DNA from: Bradyrhizobium monzae
GTDB lineage: Bacteria; Pseudomonadota; Alphaproteobacteria; Rhizobiales; Xanthobacteraceae
Assembly (NCBI RefSeq): GCF_021458635.1
Contig: NZ_JAIRDQ010000004.1
Location: 310,001 to 374,000 of the forward strand
Reading direction: 5' to 3'
DNA: 64,000 nt
Positions 51,794 through 62,931 of this stretch are shown here, piece by piece (position 1 is the first letter of the stretch; each line of letters opens with the position of its first letter). Position numbers and translations under genes: made by a program. The notes beneath the pieces are model-generated. The model had not been told where the DNA came from. It saw only the letters and a list, made by a program, of their open reading frames with translations, and did not search any database.

Positions 51794-52276
51794 ATGACCC
51801 GCGGGTCTGTCGACCACAACTTCCTGTTCACGCTCGGCGAGCTCTACCGGCTCTTGCGGGTCTATGCCGACAAGGAGGCCTCGCGCTTCGGCATCACCCG
51901 CGCGCAATGGGCGGTGCTGGCCAAGGTCGAGCGCAGCGAGGGCATGAAACAGTCGGAACTCGCCGAGCTGCTGGAGATGCAGCCGATCACGCTGACGCGG
52001 CTGATCGACAAGCTCTGCGACAGCGACTGGATCGAGCGCCGCAACGACGCCTCGGACCGCCGCGTCAAGCGCCTCTATCTGAAGAAGGCCGGCCGTGCGC
52101 TGCTCGGCAAGATGAGCGGCCTGAAATCGGAACTCACGGCGAACGCGCTCGACGGGATCAGCCCGGCTGACGCCCATCGTCTCCTCACCCAACTCGAAAC
52201 CATCAAGGAAAACGTGCGTACCGCGATCCAGACGTCTGGTGCGGAACAAGCGCGTAAGGAGCAGCGCTATGGCTGA
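51794..52276 (+). CDS. MarR-family transcriptional regulator
   Basis: 160 residues from ATG 51794 with GGAGG upstream. A winged helix (RAQWAVLAKVERSEGMKQSELAELLEMQPITLTRLIDKL; wing DRRVKRLYL) is typical. Its gene overlaps the emrA-like gene by eight bases and the inverted repeats sit upstream, so it very likely represses this efflux operon and is released by a toxic ligand. Confidence 0.9.
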   Translation: MTRGSVDHNFLFTLGELYRLLRVYADKEASRFGITRAQWAVLAKVERSEGMKQSELAELLEMQPITLTRLIDKLCDSDWIERRNDASDRRVKRLYLKKAGRALLGKMSGLKSELTANALDGISPADAHRLLTQLETIKENVRTAIQTSGAEQARKEQRYG

Positions 52277-53432
52277 TCAGGTCCTCAAATTCCAGCCCGA
52301 GCAGAAGATCGACAGCGGCAAGCCGACCAAGAAGGCCGGGACCGATCCGCGCCGCCGCTTCGTCGCAGGCCTGCGCCGTTATCGCCGCTTCCTGCTGATG
52401 GTGGTGCTGCCGATCGTGGCCGTGATCGCCGGCCTGACCTTCTATCTCAATGGCGGCCGCTATGTCGGCACCGACGACGCCTATGTCGGTGCGCAGAAGG
52501 TGCTGGTGACGCCCGATATCTCCGGCAAGATCCAGAAGGTCGTCGTCAAGGAGGGCCAGCTGGTCAAGCAGGGCGACGAACTGTTCGAGATCGATCCCGT
52601 GCCGTTTCGCCTCGCGGTGGACGAGGCCAAGGCGCAGCTGATGCAGGCGCAGACGACCTATGACAATCTTCGCGCCAACATCAAGATCTACGGCGACATG
52701 CTCGATCTCGCCCAGAAGGGCGTCGACCTGAAGCAGCGCGACGTCGAGCGCAAGCAGGCGCTGGTGAAGAACAGCTACGGCTCGCAGCTCGATCTCGATA
52801 ACGCCTCGAACGCGCTGGTCACGTCGGGCTCGATCGCACAATACGTCAAGCAGCAGATCTCGACCGCCAAGACGCAGCTGCTCGGCGACACCGACCTGCC
52901 GCTGGAGAAATTCCCGCCCTACGTTGAGGCCAAGTCCAAGCTCGACAATGCCGAGCGCAATCTCGACCACTCCGTGGTGCGGGCATCGATGGGCGGTATC
53001 GCAACCCAGGTCGAGCAGATCCAGCTCGGCCGCTACGTCACCGCCGGCACCCCGGTGTTCTCCATCATCGACGTCGCCCATCCCTGGGTCGACGCCAATC
53101 CGAAGGAGAGCGACCTCACCTACGTCACCGAAGGCCAGCCTGTTACCCTCGAGGTCGATGCGTTCCCGAACCATGTCTTCAAGGGCAAGATCGGTTCGCT
53201 CTCGCCCGGCACCGGCGCGCAATTTGCGATCCTGCCGCCGCAGAACGCTACCGGCAACTTCGTCAAAGTGGTGCAGCGCGTGCCGGTCCGGATCTATTTC
53301 GACGAGAGCGACAAATACGTGAAGAAACTGAAGGCCGGCATGAGCGTCTATGCCACCATCGACACCGGCCACCAGCGCTCGCTCGCCGGCCTGCTCGGCC
53401 TGTCGGCGACGGCTGGCCAGGACAAGGACTGA
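52269..53432 (+). CDS. emrA: HlyD/EmrA-type periplasmic adaptor
   Basis: 387 residues from ATG 52269 (MADQVLKF; the ribosome-binding site AAGGAG is inside the regulator gene). One membrane anchor (~44-65), a lipoyl half (GRYVGTDDAYVGAQKVLVTP), a long coiled coil (~120-215), and a beta-barrel. It links the inner-membrane EmrB pump to an outer-membrane TolC protein encoded elsewhere. Confidence 0.9.
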   Translation: MADQVLKFQPEQKIDSGKPTKKAGTDPRRRFVAGLRRYRRFLLMVVLPIVAVIAGLTFYLNGGRYVGTDDAYVGAQKVLVTPDISGKIQKVVVKEGQLVKQGDELFEIDPVPFRLAVDEAKAQLMQAQTTYDNLRANIKIYGDMLDLAQKGVDLKQRDVERKQALVKNSYGSQLDLDNASNALVTSGSIAQYVKQQISTAKTQLLGDTDLPLEKFPPYVEAKSKLDNAERNLDHSVVRASMGGIATQVEQIQLGRYVTAGTPVFSIIDVAHPWVDANPKESDLTYVTEGQPVTLEVDAFPNHVFKGKIGSLSPGTGAQFAILPPQNATGNFVKVVQRVPVRIYFDESDKYVKKLKAGMSVYATIDTGHQRSLAGLLGLSATAGQDKD

Positions 53433-53436
53433 TCCG

Positions 53437-54993
53437 ATGGCGGAGTCCAACCCCGCCCTGATGGTCCCCGGCCTGCGCCGGAACATGGTGACGATCTGCG
53501 CCATGACGGCGACCATCATGCAGGCGCTGGACACCACGATCGCCAACGTCGCGCTGCCCTACATGCAGGGCACGCTGTCGGCGTCACAGGACCAGATCAA
53601 CTGGGTGCTGACCTCCTACATCGTTGCGGCCGCGATCATGACCGCGCCGGTCGGTTGGATCTCCAACCGCTACGGCCGCAAGCGCATCTTCATCATCTGC
53701 GCCGCCGGCTTTACGTTCGCCTCCGTGCTGTGCGGCCTCGCGCAGGACATCAACCAGATGGTGCTGTTCCGCCTGCTGCAAGGCGTGTTCGGCGCCGCAC
53801 TGGTGCCGCTGTCGCAGTCCGTCATGCTCGACTATTACACGCTGCAGGAACGCGCCACCGCCATGTCGATCTGGGGCATGGGCGTGATGATGGGCCCCAT
53901 CATGGGTCCGTCGCTCGGCGCCTGGCTGACCGAGACCTATTCATGGCACTGGGTATTCTTCGTCAACCTGCCGTTCGGCGCGATCACCGTGCTCGGGCTC
54001 GGCGTCTTCATGGACGAGACGGACAAGAATCTCAGCCTGAAGTTCGACTGGTTCGGCTTTGCCGCGCTCGCGATCGGGATCGGCGCGCTGCAACTCGCGC
54101 TTGACCGTGGCGAGCAACTCGACTGGTTCGAATCGGTCGAGATCGTGACCGAGTTCGTGGTCTCGGGAATCGCCTTCTATTACTTCTTCGTCCACTCGTT
54201 CACGACCTCGCGCCCCTTCATCCAGTTCGCGCTGTTTCGGGATCGCAACTTCCTCACCGGCTGCATCTTCATGACGGTGATGGGCCTCGTGCTCTATTCG
54301 ACCATGGCGCTGGCCTCGCCCTACCTTCAAAACGTCATCGGCTATCCCATCATGACCGCCGGCGGCCTGCTCGCAAGCCGCGGCTTCGGCACCTTCTTTG
54401 CCATGATGATGGTCGGTCGCATCATGCGCTATATCGAGGCGCGCACGCTGATCATCTGCGGCCTATCGCTGACGGCCGCGTCGCTGTTCCAGATGACCGG
54501 CTGGACCGACCAGACCCAGGTGCCGGAGATCGTCGTTGTCAGCGTGATCCAGGGCTTCGGCTTCGGCCTCGTCTTCGTGCCGCTCTCGACGGTGGCGTTC
54601 CTGACACTGCCGAACCATCTGCGCACCGACGGCACCTCGATGCTGACGCTGATGCGCAACGTCGCGAGCTCAGTCGGCATCTCGATCGTCATCGCCCAGC
54701 TGACGCAGGGAACGCGCGGGACCTATGCGATCCTGTCTGAGTATATCAACCCCTTCAACCACGCCCTCCAGATGCCGAACGTGCGCAGCATGATCGACCT
54801 CTCCACCGACGCCGGCCGCGCCATGGCCGACCGCATGGTCGGCGTGCAGTCGCAGATCATCGCCTTCGCGCACGACTACCAGCTGGTGATGTTCTTCATC
54901 CTCTGCACCATCCCGCTGGCGCTGATGATCGGCTCGACCAAGGCCACGCTGCGCAAGCAGACGGCAGCGCCGGAACATGCGGTGATGGAGTAA
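53437..54993 (+). CDS. emrB: EmrB/QacA-family (DHA2) multidrug efflux pump
   Basis: 518 residues, fourteen predicted helices. Motif C is represented by WGMGVMMGPIMGPSLGAWLTE, and the antiporter motif D1 region by MQALDTTIANVALPYMQG. It begins four bases after the emrA stop. Proton-driven export of hydrophobic toxins through the EmrA-TolC channel. Confidence 0.92.
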   Translation: MAESNPALMVPGLRRNMVTICAMTATIMQALDTTIANVALPYMQGTLSASQDQINWVLTSYIVAAAIMTAPVGWISNRYGRKRIFIICAAGFTFASVLCGLAQDINQMVLFRLLQGVFGAALVPLSQSVMLDYYTLQERATAMSIWGMGVMMGPIMGPSLGAWLTETYSWHWVFFVNLPFGAITVLGLGVFMDETDKNLSLKFDWFGFAALAIGIGALQLALDRGEQLDWFESVEIVTEFVVSGIAFYYFFVHSFTTSRPFIQFALFRDRNFLTGCIFMTVMGLVLYSTMALASPYLQNVIGYPIMTAGGLLASRGFGTFFAMMMVGRIMRYIEARTLIICGLSLTAASLFQMTGWTDQTQVPEIVVVSVIQGFGFGLVFVPLSTVAFLTLPNHLRTDGTSMLTLMRNVASSVGISIVIAQLTQGTRGTYAILSEYINPFNHALQMPNVRSMIDLSTDAGRAMADRMVGVQSQIIAFAHDYQLVMFFILCTIPLALMIGSTKATLRKQTAAPEHAVME

Positions 54994-55018
54994 GACGAAC
55001 AACGCGGCGGCGCCTCAT

Positions 55019-55135
55019 CGTCATTGCGAGCGCAGCGAAGCAATCCAGAATCTTTCCGCGGCGGCAGTCTGGATTGCTTCGTCGCATCAGCGCAAAATTG
55101 CTCCGCAATTTTGTCGCGAGCTCCTCGCAATGACG
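55019..55135. repeat. CGTCATTGCGAG palindromic repeat, copy 3, with nested hairpin
   Basis: Outer arms as in the other copies (CGTCATTGCGAGCGCAGCG ... GCTCCTCGCAATGACG) with AGCAATCCAGA/TCTGGATTGCTTCGT inside. Unlike copies 1 and 2, a perfect nine-base hairpin CAAAATTGC-TCC-GCAATTTTG (55093-55113) is inserted in the right arm. Lies between convergent emrB and the kinase-like gene. Confidence 0.88.
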
Positions 55136-55153
55136 GCTTGTAGCACAAGCACC

Positions 55154-56215
55154 CTACAACAGCTCCTCGCAGCCGAGATCATCGACCGCCATCATCACCC
55201 GCTCCAGATTGTTCCACCAGATCAGCGGCGGAATGTTGATGCTCCATTGCCAGACCGGTTTGGTGATGTGCCAGAGCACCGACCGGCGATAGTCCTGGTC
55301 GAGCGCGCCGCGGGTGTAACCGACCACCCCGTGCGCGAGCAGCGTCTCGTGATAGTGATTGAGCAACTGACGTTCGAGCGCCTGCCGGCGCTCCGGATAC
55401 CACTGGATCGCCATCATGTAGGCGAGGTCGGTGGGCGGCACGTTGATGCGCCATTGGTCGAAATCGAAAATGCGCACGGTGTCGACGACGCCAGCACGCG
55501 GCAGCAGGAAATTCCAGCTATGCGCGTCGCCATGAGTGATGCTGAGATGCCGCCGCGAGTGGTAGCGCTCGGACAGCCGGGCCGACTGGTCGATCAGGCG
55601 GCGATAGATAATGCGACGCTCCTCGCTGAGGCGGTCGCCGAGCAGATCGGCGAAGCGATCGTAGTGGCCTGCGAAGGTCTCCATGTGCTGCGCACTGTCC
55701 TCGGTGCTCACCCAGGTGCCGACGGTGTCGCCGAGACTGGGATGATCCCACCACGCCGCATGCCAGCTTGCGAGAGTCGTGACGATCGCGATCGCCTGTT
55801 CCCGCGACGGCGGCAGGGGCCACTGCGTCGCGACCTCATGGCTGTCGGTGAGATCCTCGAGCAGAAGATGCCAACTGGGGCTTTCCTCGTCGAAGCGTCC
55901 GTCGAAGCAGCGCGGCACCAGTCCCGAGGGCATTTTCGGCGCGAGCTTCGCGTAGAAGGCCACCTCGTGCCGGCCGCCATGCGCAAGCGTCTTGGCAAAA
56001 TTGGCATGGGCCGTCTTGAGGATCAGCGTCTGCGGTGCGCCCGTGGACTCCCCGACATAACGCAGTCCGAGCCGCGTGATGTGCGACACCAACGTGTCGC
56101 GCTCATGCAGCACCTTCACTTCGCGCACGGCGCCGGCGTCCAGCACGCCGGCCTTGCGCAGTGCAGCCGTCAGGTACCCGGGTTCAGCGACCGCCGGCAA
56201 TTGTGAGGATGTCAT
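55154..56215 (-). CDS. Aminoglycoside-phosphotransferase-like/EcKL kinase
   Basis: 353 residues. Kinase-like fold: LILKTAHANFAKTL (ATP-binding Lys), HEVAFYAKLA (Glu helix), SITHGDAHSWNFLLP (catalytic HGDxHxxN) and IFDFDQWRINVPPTDLAYM (metal-binding DFD). This is the ecdysteroid-kinase-like group, which phosphorylates small molecules; the substrate is unknown. No neighbour suggests one. Confidence 0.82.
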   Translation of the reverse strand: MTSSQLPAVAEPGYLTAALRKAGVLDAGAVREVKVLHERDTLVSHITRLGLRYVGESTGAPQTLILKTAHANFAKTLAHGGRHEVAFYAKLAPKMPSGLVPRCFDGRFDEESPSWHLLLEDLTDSHEVATQWPLPPSREQAIAIVTTLASWHAAWWDHPSLGDTVGTWVSTEDSAQHMETFAGHYDRFADLLGDRLSEERRIIYRRLIDQSARLSERYHSRRHLSITHGDAHSWNFLLPRAGVVDTVRIFDFDQWRINVPPTDLAYMMAIQWYPERRQALERQLLNHYHETLLAHGVVGYTRGALDQDYRRSVLWHITKPVWQWSINIPPLIWWNNLERVMMAVDDLGCEELL

Positions 56216-56308
56216 GAATCGCGCCCCCCGGTGCCGCAGCCATACTGCATGAACACTCGGGGAAGCGCCAGCGCGCGACAGCCGCCTTCACAGGAAGGCG
56301 GCGAGACG

Positions 56309-56911
56309 TCAGACGTCGAAGAACACCGTTTCGGTGTCACCCTGCAGGCGCAAGTCGAGCTTATAGACGGCCTTGCCGGCCTCGCGCACCGCAATCAGCG
56401 TGGCGCGGCGGTCGGCCGGCACCAGTCCTAGCACGGGATCGGCGGCGTTGCCGGCCTCGTCGCCGAAATAGATGCGGGTATAGAGATGCCGCAGCATGCC
56501 GCGCGCGAACACCGCCAGGACGATGTGCGGCGCCTGCGGCTTGCCGTCGGGATCGGGCACGACGCCCGGCTTGATGGTGTCGAAGGAATAATTGCCGTCC
56601 TTGTCCGTGCCGCAGCGGGCAAAGCCGCGGAAGCTGGCGTTCGGCAGCGCGCGCTTGTCCTGCGGGTCGGCGAAGCGTCCCTGCGCGTCCGCCTGCCAGA
56701 TCTCCAGCATGGCGTCAGGCACGATGGCACCGTCGCCGTCGAACACCCGGCCCTCGATGCGGACACGGTCGCCCGTGACGTCAGGCGTCAGCGTCGAATT
56801 GGTGAACGCGTCATTCCAGGCGTATTCGCCGGTCGGAGTCATGCCGTATTTGAAGAACGGGCCGACGGTCTGCGACGGGGTGATACCGTTGGGCTTCACA
56901 GAGTCCTGCAC
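56309..56911 (-). CDS. pcaG: Protocatechuate 3,4-dioxygenase, alpha subunit
   Basis: 200 residues from GTG 56911, one base beyond the pcaH stop region, with GGAG ahead. Intradiol dioxygenase fold (TPSQTVGPFFKYGM; ILEIWQADAQGRF-like MLEIWQADAQGRF; FDTIKPGVVPDPDG). As expected for the alpha subunit it lacks the full iron ligand set. It forms the (alpha-beta) complex with PcaH, which opens the ring of protocatechuate to carboxymuconate. Confidence 0.93.
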   Translation of the reverse strand: MQDSVKPNGITPSQTVGPFFKYGMTPTGEYAWNDAFTNSTLTPDVTGDRVRIEGRVFDGDGAIVPDAMLEIWQADAQGRFADPQDKRALPNASFRGFARCGTDKDGNYSFDTIKPGVVPDPDGKPQAPHIVLAVFARGMLRHLYTRIYFGDEAGNAADPVLGLVPADRRATLIAVREAGKAVYKLDLRLQGDTETVFFDV

Positions 56912-56912
56912 G

Positions 56913-57614
56913 TTAGTGGTTCTCCATGGGGGTGGCATCCTTACCGCGCAGCACGATGTCGAAGCGGTAGCACAGCGCCCATTCCGGCTTGGTATTCTCA
57001 AGGTCGAACGACGAGACCATGCGCATCCGCGCCCTCTCGTCCGGCACCGAGTTGAAGATCGGGTCGAACGGGAACAGCGGGTCGCCGGGGAAATACATCT
57101 GCGTCACGAGGCGAGTGACGAAGGAATGGCCGAACACCGAGAGATGGATGTGGGCAGGGCGCCAGGCATTGTGGTGATTGCCCCAGGGATAAGCGCCGGG
57201 CTTGATGGTGACGAAGCGATAGTAGCCGGAGGCGTCGCTCTGGGTGCGGCCCGCTCCGGTAAAATTCGGATCGAGCGGCGCCGGGTGCTGGTCGCGGACA
57301 TGGACGTAACGACCGCAGGCATTGGCCTGCCAGATCTCGACCAGCGAGTTCGGGACGCCGCGGCCGTCTTCGTCACGGACATGGCCGTGCACGATGATGC
57401 GCTCGCCGAGCGGCTCGCCTGTGTGCTGGGTGGTGAGGTCGCTGTCGCCGTCGCGCACGGTCTCGTGGCCATAGACCGGGCCGGTCAGCTCCGACAACGT
57501 GTGGCGCATCGGGATCAAGGGCTTGTTCGGCGCGCGCTTGATCGAGCTCTTGTATTCGGGCGACAGCGGCAGCGGATGCGCCTTGTTGCTGTCGGTGGGA
57601 TAGATGAATGTCAT
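56913..57614 (-). CDS. pcaH: Protocatechuate 3,4-dioxygenase, beta subunit
   Basis: 233 residues. It carries the iron ligands: Tyr in GRYVHVRDQ, Tyr in AYPWGNHHNAWR, and the two His of RPAHIHLS. LPLSPEYKSSIKRAPNKPL is the family N-terminus. It comes just ahead of pcaG. Cytoplasmic, beta-ketoadipate pathway. Confidence 0.94.
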   Translation of the reverse strand: MTFIYPTDSNKAHPLPLSPEYKSSIKRAPNKPLIPMRHTLSELTGPVYGHETVRDGDSDLTTQHTGEPLGERIIVHGHVRDEDGRGVPNSLVEIWQANACGRYVHVRDQHPAPLDPNFTGAGRTQSDASGYYRFVTIKPGAYPWGNHHNAWRPAHIHLSVFGHSFVTRLVTQMYFPGDPLFPFDPIFNSVPDERARMRMVSSFDLENTKPEWALCYRFDIVLRGKDATPMENH

Positions 57615-57741
57615 TGGCGAACTCCTCCCCGGCCATTTTGGTCCAGCCGGTCAACGCTTCGGCCAATCATTATAGAATATAACTAATCTAGGGAAGCGGG
57701 TTTAGCGCTCCCGCCAACCCGACATCGTCCGTCACCAAGCT

Positions 57742-58635
57742 TTACTTGATCGGCGCACGCGGCAGCACAGCCTCGCCTGCCTCGAGCCGGTAGGTGTGAT
57801 CGAGCGAATACCATGGCGTCGTAACGTCACGCGCGGTCGGATGCGGCGTCTCGTGGCGCAGGAACTTGCCGATCAGCGCTTGTGTCACGCCGAACTGCAC
57901 GTCGCTGTCGATATGGGGGTCGTTGGGATCGTAGACCTGCGAGATCAGCACCTTGAATCCCGGCTTGAAGATCAGGGCGTGCAGATGCGCGGGACGATAG
58001 GGATGGCGGCTCTGCGCCTCCAGGAGGCGGCCGACCACGCCATTGGTCGGAATCGGATAGCCCACCATCATCACCGAGCGGAACGAGAAACGCCCATCCT
58101 GGTCGGTCGTGAACTTGCCGCGCAGGTTCATGTCGGCCTGCTCGGGGTCCTGGTTCTCATAGAGCCCGACCGGCGAGGCATGCCAGACATCGACCTCCGC
58201 GCCGGCAATGGGCCGACCGTCTTTGTCGACGACGTGGCCGTTGACGAACAACGGCGCGCCCGGCGTCTCGGAGCGGACAATCGATCCGCCCTCCTCCACA
58301 AGCGGCGAGTTCAGCCGCCAGAACGGTCCGAGCAGCGACTGGTCGGTTTCGGTATTGCCCTGATCGCCGTTGTTGAGCAGGCAGACCAGCGGCGAGACGC
58401 CGAGCGAGCCCGCCATCAGCACGACTTCATTATGCGTGTCGGTGGTCAGCTTCCCAAGCTCGGCGATAACAGCCGTAGCGTCGCGAAACTCCTTCTCGGT
58501 CAGGCGCACGTCACGGACGAAGCCGTGCAGATGCTTGACCAGCGAGACCATGATCTGCCGCATCCGCGGATCGGACGTCCGCTCCATTACCGCCAGTGCG
58601 GCGGCCGTGACGTCCTGCTCGCGCTCGATGATCAT
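57742..58635 (-). CDS. Intradiol 1,2-dioxygenase (catechol or hydroxyquinol)
   Basis: 297 residues from ATG 58635. N-terminal dimerisation helices (~10-95), then an intradiol catalytic domain: LGPFWRLNSP, VDVWHASPVGLYENQD (first Tyr), VGYPIPTNG (second Tyr), HPYRPAHLHALI (two His). Length and WRLNSP suit hydroxyquinol or chlorocatechol types as much as catA. It cleaves a catecholic ring to a muconate or maleylacetate. Between pcaF and pcaH. Confidence 0.85.
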   Translation of the reverse strand: MIIEREQDVTAAALAVMERTSDPRMRQIMVSLVKHLHGFVRDVRLTEKEFRDATAVIAELGKLTTDTHNEVVLMAGSLGVSPLVCLLNNGDQGNTETDQSLLGPFWRLNSPLVEEGGSIVRSETPGAPLFVNGHVVDKDGRPIAGAEVDVWHASPVGLYENQDPEQADMNLRGKFTTDQDGRFSFRSVMMVGYPIPTNGVVGRLLEAQSRHPYRPAHLHALIFKPGFKVLISQVYDPNDPHIDSDVQFGVTQALIGKFLRHETPHPTARDVTTPWYSLDHTYRLEAGEAVLPRAPIK

Positions 58636-58652
58636 GGCACGGCCCCTAAAGG

Positions 58653-58678
58653 CCCTCTCCCCGCAAGCGAGGAGAGGG
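58653..58678. repeat. CCCTCTCC hairpin repeat between pcaF and the dioxygenase
   Basis: CCCTCTCC (58653-58660) and GGAGAGGG (58671-58678) pair around CCGCAAGCGA. Another member of the hairpin family at 6939, 40374 and 40493. It lies within an apparent operon, so it may pause or stabilise the transcript. Confidence 0.7.
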
Positions 58679-58685
58679 AGAAAGC

Positions 58686-59894
<1,209 letters not shown>

Positions 59895-60110
59895 CGTTGT
59901 TCTCCCTGAATGCCGCGGTTCGGCGAAAATTCTTCAATGTCGGCGGAGTTTTAGGAGGGCGCCCGCGGCAGGTCAATTGACGGTTTCTTGCTTGTTCCGA
60001 GGGGTGCGCACGCTGCCAACGCATGCCGCGGTGCGGACAACGTGGAAAACCCGCCTCCTCTGGCCAAACCGGTAGGAGCAGCAGGCGAAATTTTGTAGGT
60101 TGCGCCGCCC

Positions 60111-62846
60111 ATGACCATGCAACAGCCCATTCCCGCGCCAGAACCTGAATCGACGCCCGCGCCGCAGGCGGAGGCCGCCGCGCGCGTCACGCCGATGATG
60201 GAACAGTACCTGGAGATCAAGGCGGCGCATCAGGGCCTGCTGCTGTTCTACCGGATGGGCGATTTCTACGAGCTGTTCTTCGAGGACGCCGAGATCGCCT
60301 CGAAGACGCTCGGCATCGTGCTCACCAAGCGCGGCAAGCATCAGGGCAACGACATCCCGATGTGCGGCGTGCCGGTCGAACGCTCCGAGGATTATCTGCA
60401 TCGCCTGATCAGCGCCGGCCACCGGGTCGCCGTGTGCGAGCAGACCGAGGATCCCGCCGCTGCGAAAGCGCGCGGCAACAAGAGCGTCGTGCGCCGCGGC
60501 GTGGTGCGGCTGGTCACGCCAGGCACGCTGACCGAGGACACGCTGCTCGATGCGCGCGCCAACAACTATCTGCTGGCGATTGCGCGAGCGCGCTCGTCGG
60601 CCGGCGGCGACCGCTTCGGCCTTGCCTGGATCGATATCTCGACCGCCGAATTCACTGTGACGGAATGCTCTCACGGCGAGCTCGCCGCGACGCTGGCGCG
60701 CATCAATCCGAACGAGGCGATCGTCACCGACGCGCTTTTTGGCGACAACCAGCTCGGACAGACCTTTCGCGAGCTGCCGGCGGTGACGCCGGTGACCCGC
60801 GACGTCTTCGACGGCGCCACCGCCGAGAAGCGGCTGTGCGATTATTTCGCCGTCGCGACCATGGACGGGCTGGCACAGCTCTCGCGGCTGGAGGCCACGG
60901 CTGCGGCCGCCGCCGTCACCTATGTCGATCGCACCCAGGTCGGCAAGCACCCGCCGCTGTCGCCGCCCGCACGCGAAGCCTCCGGCGCGACCATGGCGAT
61001 CGATCCGGCCACGCGCGCCAATCTTGAACTGACGCGGACGCTCGCGGGCGAACGTCGTGGCTCGCTGCTCGATGCCATCGACTGCACGGTAACCTCGGCC
61101 GGCTCGCGCCTGCTGGCGCAACGGCTCGCGGCGCCCTTGACCGATGCGCCCGCGATTGCGCGGCGGCTCGATGCCGTCAGCGCCTTCGTGGCGGATTCGG
61201 CCACGCGCGAGGACATCCGCAGCATCTTGCGCGGTGCGCCCGACATGTCGCGCGCGCTCGCCCGTCTCTCGGTCGGCCGCGGCGGACCGCGCGACCTCGC
61301 CGGCTTGCGCGACGGCATCGTCGCGGCCGACCAGGTGCTGGCGCGGCTCGGCGAGCTCGACCAGCCGCCGCTGGAGATCGCCGCAGTGATGGCCGCCCTG
61401 CAGCGTCCGTCGCGCGAGCTTGCCGCCGAATTTGCCCGCGCGCTCGACGAGCAGCTGCCGCTGATCAAGCGCGATGGCGGCTTCGTTCGTGCCGGCTACG
61501 AGCCGGCCCTCGATGAAGCGCGAAACCTGCGCGACGCCTCGCGCCTCGTAGTCGCCTCGATGCAGGCGCGCTACGCCGACGCGACCTCCGTCAAGGGTCT
61601 CAAGATCCGCCACAACAACGTGCTCGGCTATTTCGTCGAGGTTACCGCGCAGCACGGCGACAAGCTGATGTCGGCGCCGCTGAACGCGACCTTCATCCAT
61701 CGCCAGACGCTGGCGGGCCAGGTGCGCTTCACCACCTCCGAGCTCGGAGAGATCGAAGCCAAGATCGCCAACGCCGGCGACCGCGCGCTCGGGCTCGAGC
61801 TCGAAATCTTCGAACGGCTCTGCGCCAAGGCGCTCGAGATCAGCGACGATCTGCGCGCGGCGGCGCAAGGCTTTGCGCTGCTCGACGTTGCGACGTCGCT
61901 GGCCAAGCTCGCGGTCGACGAGAACTATGTGCGGCCCGAGGTCGATGGCTCCCTCGGCTTTGCCATCGAGGCCGGCCGTCATCCCGTGGTCGAGCAGGCG
62001 CTGAAGCGCAATGGCGAGCCGTTCATCGCCAACGCCTGCGATCTCTCACCAAGTCCTGCGCAAAAATCCGGCCAGCTCTGGCTGCTGACCGGCCCGAACA
62101 TGGCCGGTAAATCGACCTTCCTGCGCCAGAACGCGCTGATTGCGCTGCTGGCTCAAATCGGAAGTTTCGTGCCGGCCACCCGCGCGCGGATCGGCATCAT
62201 CGACCGCCTGTTCTCGCGCGTCGGCGCCGCCGACGATCTCGCGCGCGGCCGCTCCACCTTCATGGTCGAGATGGTCGAGACCGCCGCGATCCTCAACCAG
62301 GCTGGCGAGCGCGCGCTGGTCATCCTCGACGAGATCGGCCGCGGCACCGCGACCTTCGACGGCCTTTCCATCGCCTGGGCCGCGATCGAGCATCTGCACG
62401 AAAGCAACCGCTGCCGCACGCTGTTCGCGACGCATTACCACGAGCTGACCGCACTCTCGGCAAAACTGCCGCGTATGTTCAACGCGACCGTGCGGGTGAA
62501 GGAGTGGCAGGGCAATGTCGTGTTCCTGCACGAGGTGCTGCCCGGTTCGGCCGACCGCTCCTACGGCATCCAGGTCGCCAAGCTCGCCGGCCTGCCGCCG
62601 GCCGTGATCACGCGCGCGAAATCCGTGCTGGCAAAACTCGAAGCCCAGGACCGCGGCCAGACCGCCCGCGCGCTCGCCGACGATCTGCCGCTGTTCGCGG
62701 TGCCCTCGCGCGCCGCCGCCGAAGCCGCGCCGCCGACCGAGGCCGAGCTGGTCATGGAAGCCGTGAAAGCGCTGCACCCGGACGAGATGTCGCCGCGCGA
62801 GGCGCTCGATGCGCTGTATGCGTTGAAGGCCAGGCTACCGAAGTAG
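60111..62846 (+). CDS. mutS: DNA mismatch repair protein MutS
   Basis: 911 residues. Mismatch-reading FYE motif in RMGDFYELFFEDA, connector and lever domains, and the ATPase with Walker A TGPNMAGKST and LVILDEIGRGTATFDGLSIAWA. The short N-terminal Pro/Ala extension is usual in this group. It recognises mismatches and recruits MutL. ATG 60111 has weak upstream purines. Confidence 0.97.
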   Translation: MTMQQPIPAPEPESTPAPQAEAAARVTPMMEQYLEIKAAHQGLLLFYRMGDFYELFFEDAEIASKTLGIVLTKRGKHQGNDIPMCGVPVERSEDYLHRLISAGHRVAVCEQTEDPAAAKARGNKSVVRRGVVRLVTPGTLTEDTLLDARANNYLLAIARARSSAGGDRFGLAWIDISTAEFTVTECSHGELAATLARINPNEAIVTDALFGDNQLGQTFRELPAVTPVTRDVFDGATAEKRLCDYFAVATMDGLAQLSRLEATAAAAAVTYVDRTQVGKHPPLSPPAREASGATMAIDPATRANLELTRTLAGERRGSLLDAIDCTVTSAGSRLLAQRLAAPLTDAPAIARRLDAVSAFVADSATREDIRSILRGAPDMSRALARLSVGRGGPRDLAGLRDGIVAADQVLARLGELDQPPLEIAAVMAALQRPSRELAAEFARALDEQLPLIKRDGGFVRAGYEPALDEARNLRDASRLVVASMQARYADATSVKGLKIRHNNVLGYFVEVTAQHGDKLMSAPLNATFIHRQTLAGQVRFTTSELGEIEAKIANAGDRALGLELEIFERLCAKALEISDDLRAAAQGFALLDVATSLAKLAVDENYVRPEVDGSLGFAIEAGRHPVVEQALKRNGEPFIANACDLSPSPAQKSGQLWLLTGPNMAGKSTFLRQNALIALLAQIGSFVPATRARIGIIDRLFSRVGAADDLARGRSTFMVEMVETAAILNQAGERALVILDEIGRGTATFDGLSIAWAAIEHLHESNRCRTLFATHYHELTALSAKLPRMFNATVRVKEWQGNVVFLHEVLPGSADRSYGIQVAKLAGLPPAVITRAKSVLAKLEAQDRGQTARALADDLPLFAVPSRAAAEAAPPTEAELVMEAVKALHPDEMSPREALDALYALKARLPK

Positions 62847-62931
62847 TTCCAGCGAACCTTCGCCGCGATGCCGGGCTGAGTGCCGCAGCGGAATTGCGAC
62901 GGCATGGCCGTGTTCGCCGGCATACCGGCCG

